This document shows, piece by piece, positions 12,575-14,099 of a stretch of DNA of 14,099 bases. Origin of the DNA: Bacteroidota bacterium (lineage in GTDB: Bacteria > Bacteroidota > Bacteroidia > Chitinophagales > Saprospiraceae). The notes beneath the pieces are model-generated. The model had not been told where the DNA came from and ran no database searches. It saw nothing but the letters and a program-made list of their open reading frames with translations. The stretch lies in contig JAKQGD010000144.1 in the NCBI GenBank assembly GCA_029573365.1, positions 1-14,099 on the forward strand, written 5' to 3'. Position 1 is the first letter of the stretch. Each line of letters opens with the position of its first letter. A program made the position numbers and the translations under genes.

Positions 12575-14099
12575 ATGGCTAAGATAGTCAGCTTTGATGC
12601 AGAAGCAAGAACAAAACTAAAGTCAGGAATCGACCAGTTGGCCAATGCCGTAAAGGTCACTCTGGGTCCTAAAGGCAGAAATGTCGTGATCCAGAAAAGT
12701 TTCGGAGCACCAGTCATCACTAAGGACGGTGTGACAGTAGCAAAGGAAATCGAGCTCGAAGATGCAGTAGAAAATATGGGTGCACAGATGGTCAAGGAGG
12801 TAGCCTCCAAAACTGCTGATGCTGCCGGTGATGGTACAACCACTGCAACTGTACTCGCCCAGGCTATGGTCAACGCTGGTATGAAATATGTAACTGCCGG
12901 TGCCAACCCAATGGATCTGAAAAGGGGTATTGACAAGGCCGTTGCTGCTGTCATCAGTGACCTCAAAAAACAGAGCGAAGTGGTTGGAAATGACTTTGGC
13001 AAAATCAAGCAGGTAGCCTCTGTATCAGCCAATAACGACGAAGAAATAGGAACCCTCATAGCAGATGCCATGAAGCGTGTCACCAAGGACGGTGTCATCA
13101 CAGTGGAAGAAGCCAAGGGTACCGACACCTATGTGGATGAAGTAATAGGTATGCAGTTTGACAGGGGTTATCTGTCTCCCTATTTCATCACCAATACCGA
13201 AAACATGACCACCGAGTATGACAATCCGCTCATCCTCATTCATGACAAGAAAATTTCGAATGTACAGGAAATCGTTCCGATCCTCGAAAAAGCTGTGCAG
13301 ACAGGTCGTCCCCTTCTCATCATAGCAGAAGACGTGGACAGCCAGGCTTTGGGTACGCTCGTGGTCAACAGACTCAGAGCAGGCCTCAAGATCGTAGCAG
13401 TCAAGGCTCCAGGCTTTGGCGACAGGCGTAAGGCCATGCTCGAAGACATAGCCATCCTTACCGGTGGTGTCGTTATCTCTGAGGAGAAAGGTTACAAACT
13501 CGAAAATGCAACCGTTGCTGACCTCGGGCAAGCCGAAAAGATCACAGTAGACAAGGACAATACCACCATCGTCAATGGTAAGGGTTCCAAGGCCGACATC
13601 AACGCCCGTATCTCACAAATTAAGGCACAGATCGAAACCACCACATCAGATTACGATAAAGAAAAGCTCCAGGAAAGGCTTGCTAAACTGGCCGGCGGTG
13701 TGGCTGTTCTCTATGTAGGTGCAGCCACTGAAGTGGAAATGAAGGAGAAGAAGGACAGAGTAGATGATGCTCTTCATGCCACCAGAGCCGCAGTAGAAGA
13801 AGGTATCGTACCGGGCGGTGGAGTAGCTCTCGTAAGAACTATCAATGCCCTTGACGAACTTAAAGGTGCCAATGAAGACGAAAACCTCGGTATCCAGATT
13901 GTTAAGAAAGCCCTCGAGTTTCCTCTGAGAACCATTGCCGAAAACGCAGGTGTGGATGGCTCTGTAGTTTTTCAGGAGGTGGCTAAGGCCAAGGGTGCCA
14001 AGGGATACAATGCCCGTACAGGCGAGTACGAAGACCTTAAAAAGTCTGGAGTCATTGACCCGACAAAGGTAACCAGAGTGGCCATCGAAAATGCGGGCT
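12575..14099 (+). CDS. groEL: Chaperonin GroEL (partial, 3' end outside window)
   Basis: The first 508 codons of GroEL are present, starting MAKIVSFDAEARTKLKSGID. Roughly 35-40 residues, including any GGM-rich tail, lie beyond the right edge. GroEL forms a double seven-membered ring that folds cytosolic proteins with ATP and GroES. The equatorial ATP site shows VTLGPKGRNV, TKDGVTVAKEI (D51), AAGDGTTTATVLA with D86, and DDALHATRAAVEEGIVPGGG with catalytic D398. The apical domain includes MQFDRGYLSPYF, and the hinge and equatorial return are intact with no frameshift. The start follows A/T-rich sequence without a Shine-Dalgarno. Confidence 0.97.
   Translation, partial: MAKIVSFDAEARTKLKSGIDQLANAVKVTLGPKGRNVVIQKSFGAPVITKDGVTVAKEIELEDAVENMGAQMVKEVASKTADAAGDGTTTATVLAQAMVNAGMKYVTAGANPMDLKRGIDKAVAAVISDLKKQSEVVGNDFGKIKQVASVSANNDEEIGTLIADAMKRVTKDGVITVEEAKGTDTYVDEVIGMQFDRGYLSPYFITNTENMTTEYDNPLILIHDKKISNVQEIVPILEKAVQTGRPLLIIAEDVDSQALGTLVVNRLRAGLKIVAVKAPGFGDRRKAMLEDIAILTGGVVISEEKGYKLENATVADLGQAEKITVDKDNTTIVNGKGSKADINARISQIKAQIETTTSDYDKEKLQERLAKLAGGVAVLYVGAATEVEMKEKKDRVDDALHATRAAVEEGIVPGGGVALVRTINALDELKGANEDENLGIQIVKKALEFPLRTIAENAGVDGSVVFQEVAKAKGAKGYNARTGEYEDLKKSGVIDPTKVTRVAIENAG

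Noticed and set aside
1..14099. CRISPR array, tRNA, rRNA, prophage or defence genes
   Set aside because: No regularly spaced repeats, no tRNA cloverleaf and no such protein families were seen on either strand.

Overview
The window looks like chromosomal DNA from a member of the Bacteroidota. The grounds are: a DUF3098 protein between ftsX and uppP; lipoproteins with a short hydrophobic signal ending in S-C; several promoters of the TAnnTTTG type that replaces the E. coli -10 box in this phylum; and almost no Shine-Dalgarno sequences before start codons. The class cannot be fixed from this sequence. Most genes look close to mid-40s percent G+C by eye. The main exception is one AT-rich gene at 10078-10965.

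Layout, left to right. The last 18 codons of an unidentified gene (3-59) are followed by a strong hairpin terminator (131-164). A 638-base gap then holds a second structured element (275-333). pdhB (698-1684, pyruvate dehydrogenase E1 beta) has its own promoter. Next comes an envelope and RNA-modification cluster: ftsX, a DUF3098 membrane protein, uppP and truB, with uppP and truB overlapping by 17 bases. After 225 bases come folD and prmA, 6 bases apart. A small zinc-ribbon protein on the minus strand (6505-6888) converges on prmA. The gap 6889-7571 holds an inverted repeat, a good promoter with no clear gene, a decayed IS4-type transposase fragment on the minus strand, and the ndk terminator. 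ndk (minus) diverges from an nrnA-like DHH phosphoesterase gene. That gene is followed by two tandem FKBP-type peptidyl-prolyl isomerase lipoproteins, then prfB, groES and groEL; groEL runs off the right edge.

Most genes are housekeeping: central carbon metabolism, cell division and wall lipid recycling, one-carbon metabolism, translation factors and their modification, nucleotide metabolism, periplasmic folding and cytosolic folding. I found no defence system, CRISPR array, phage or biosynthetic cluster.

The points most worth a second look are: the intact programmed +1 frameshift in prfB, in a genome that otherwise seems not to use Shine-Dalgarno initiation; the transposase relic; the AT-rich second FKBP gene that has lost active-site residues; an 18-base promoter core repeated exactly before pdhB and the DUF3098 gene; and a cluster of TGACA motifs before groES.
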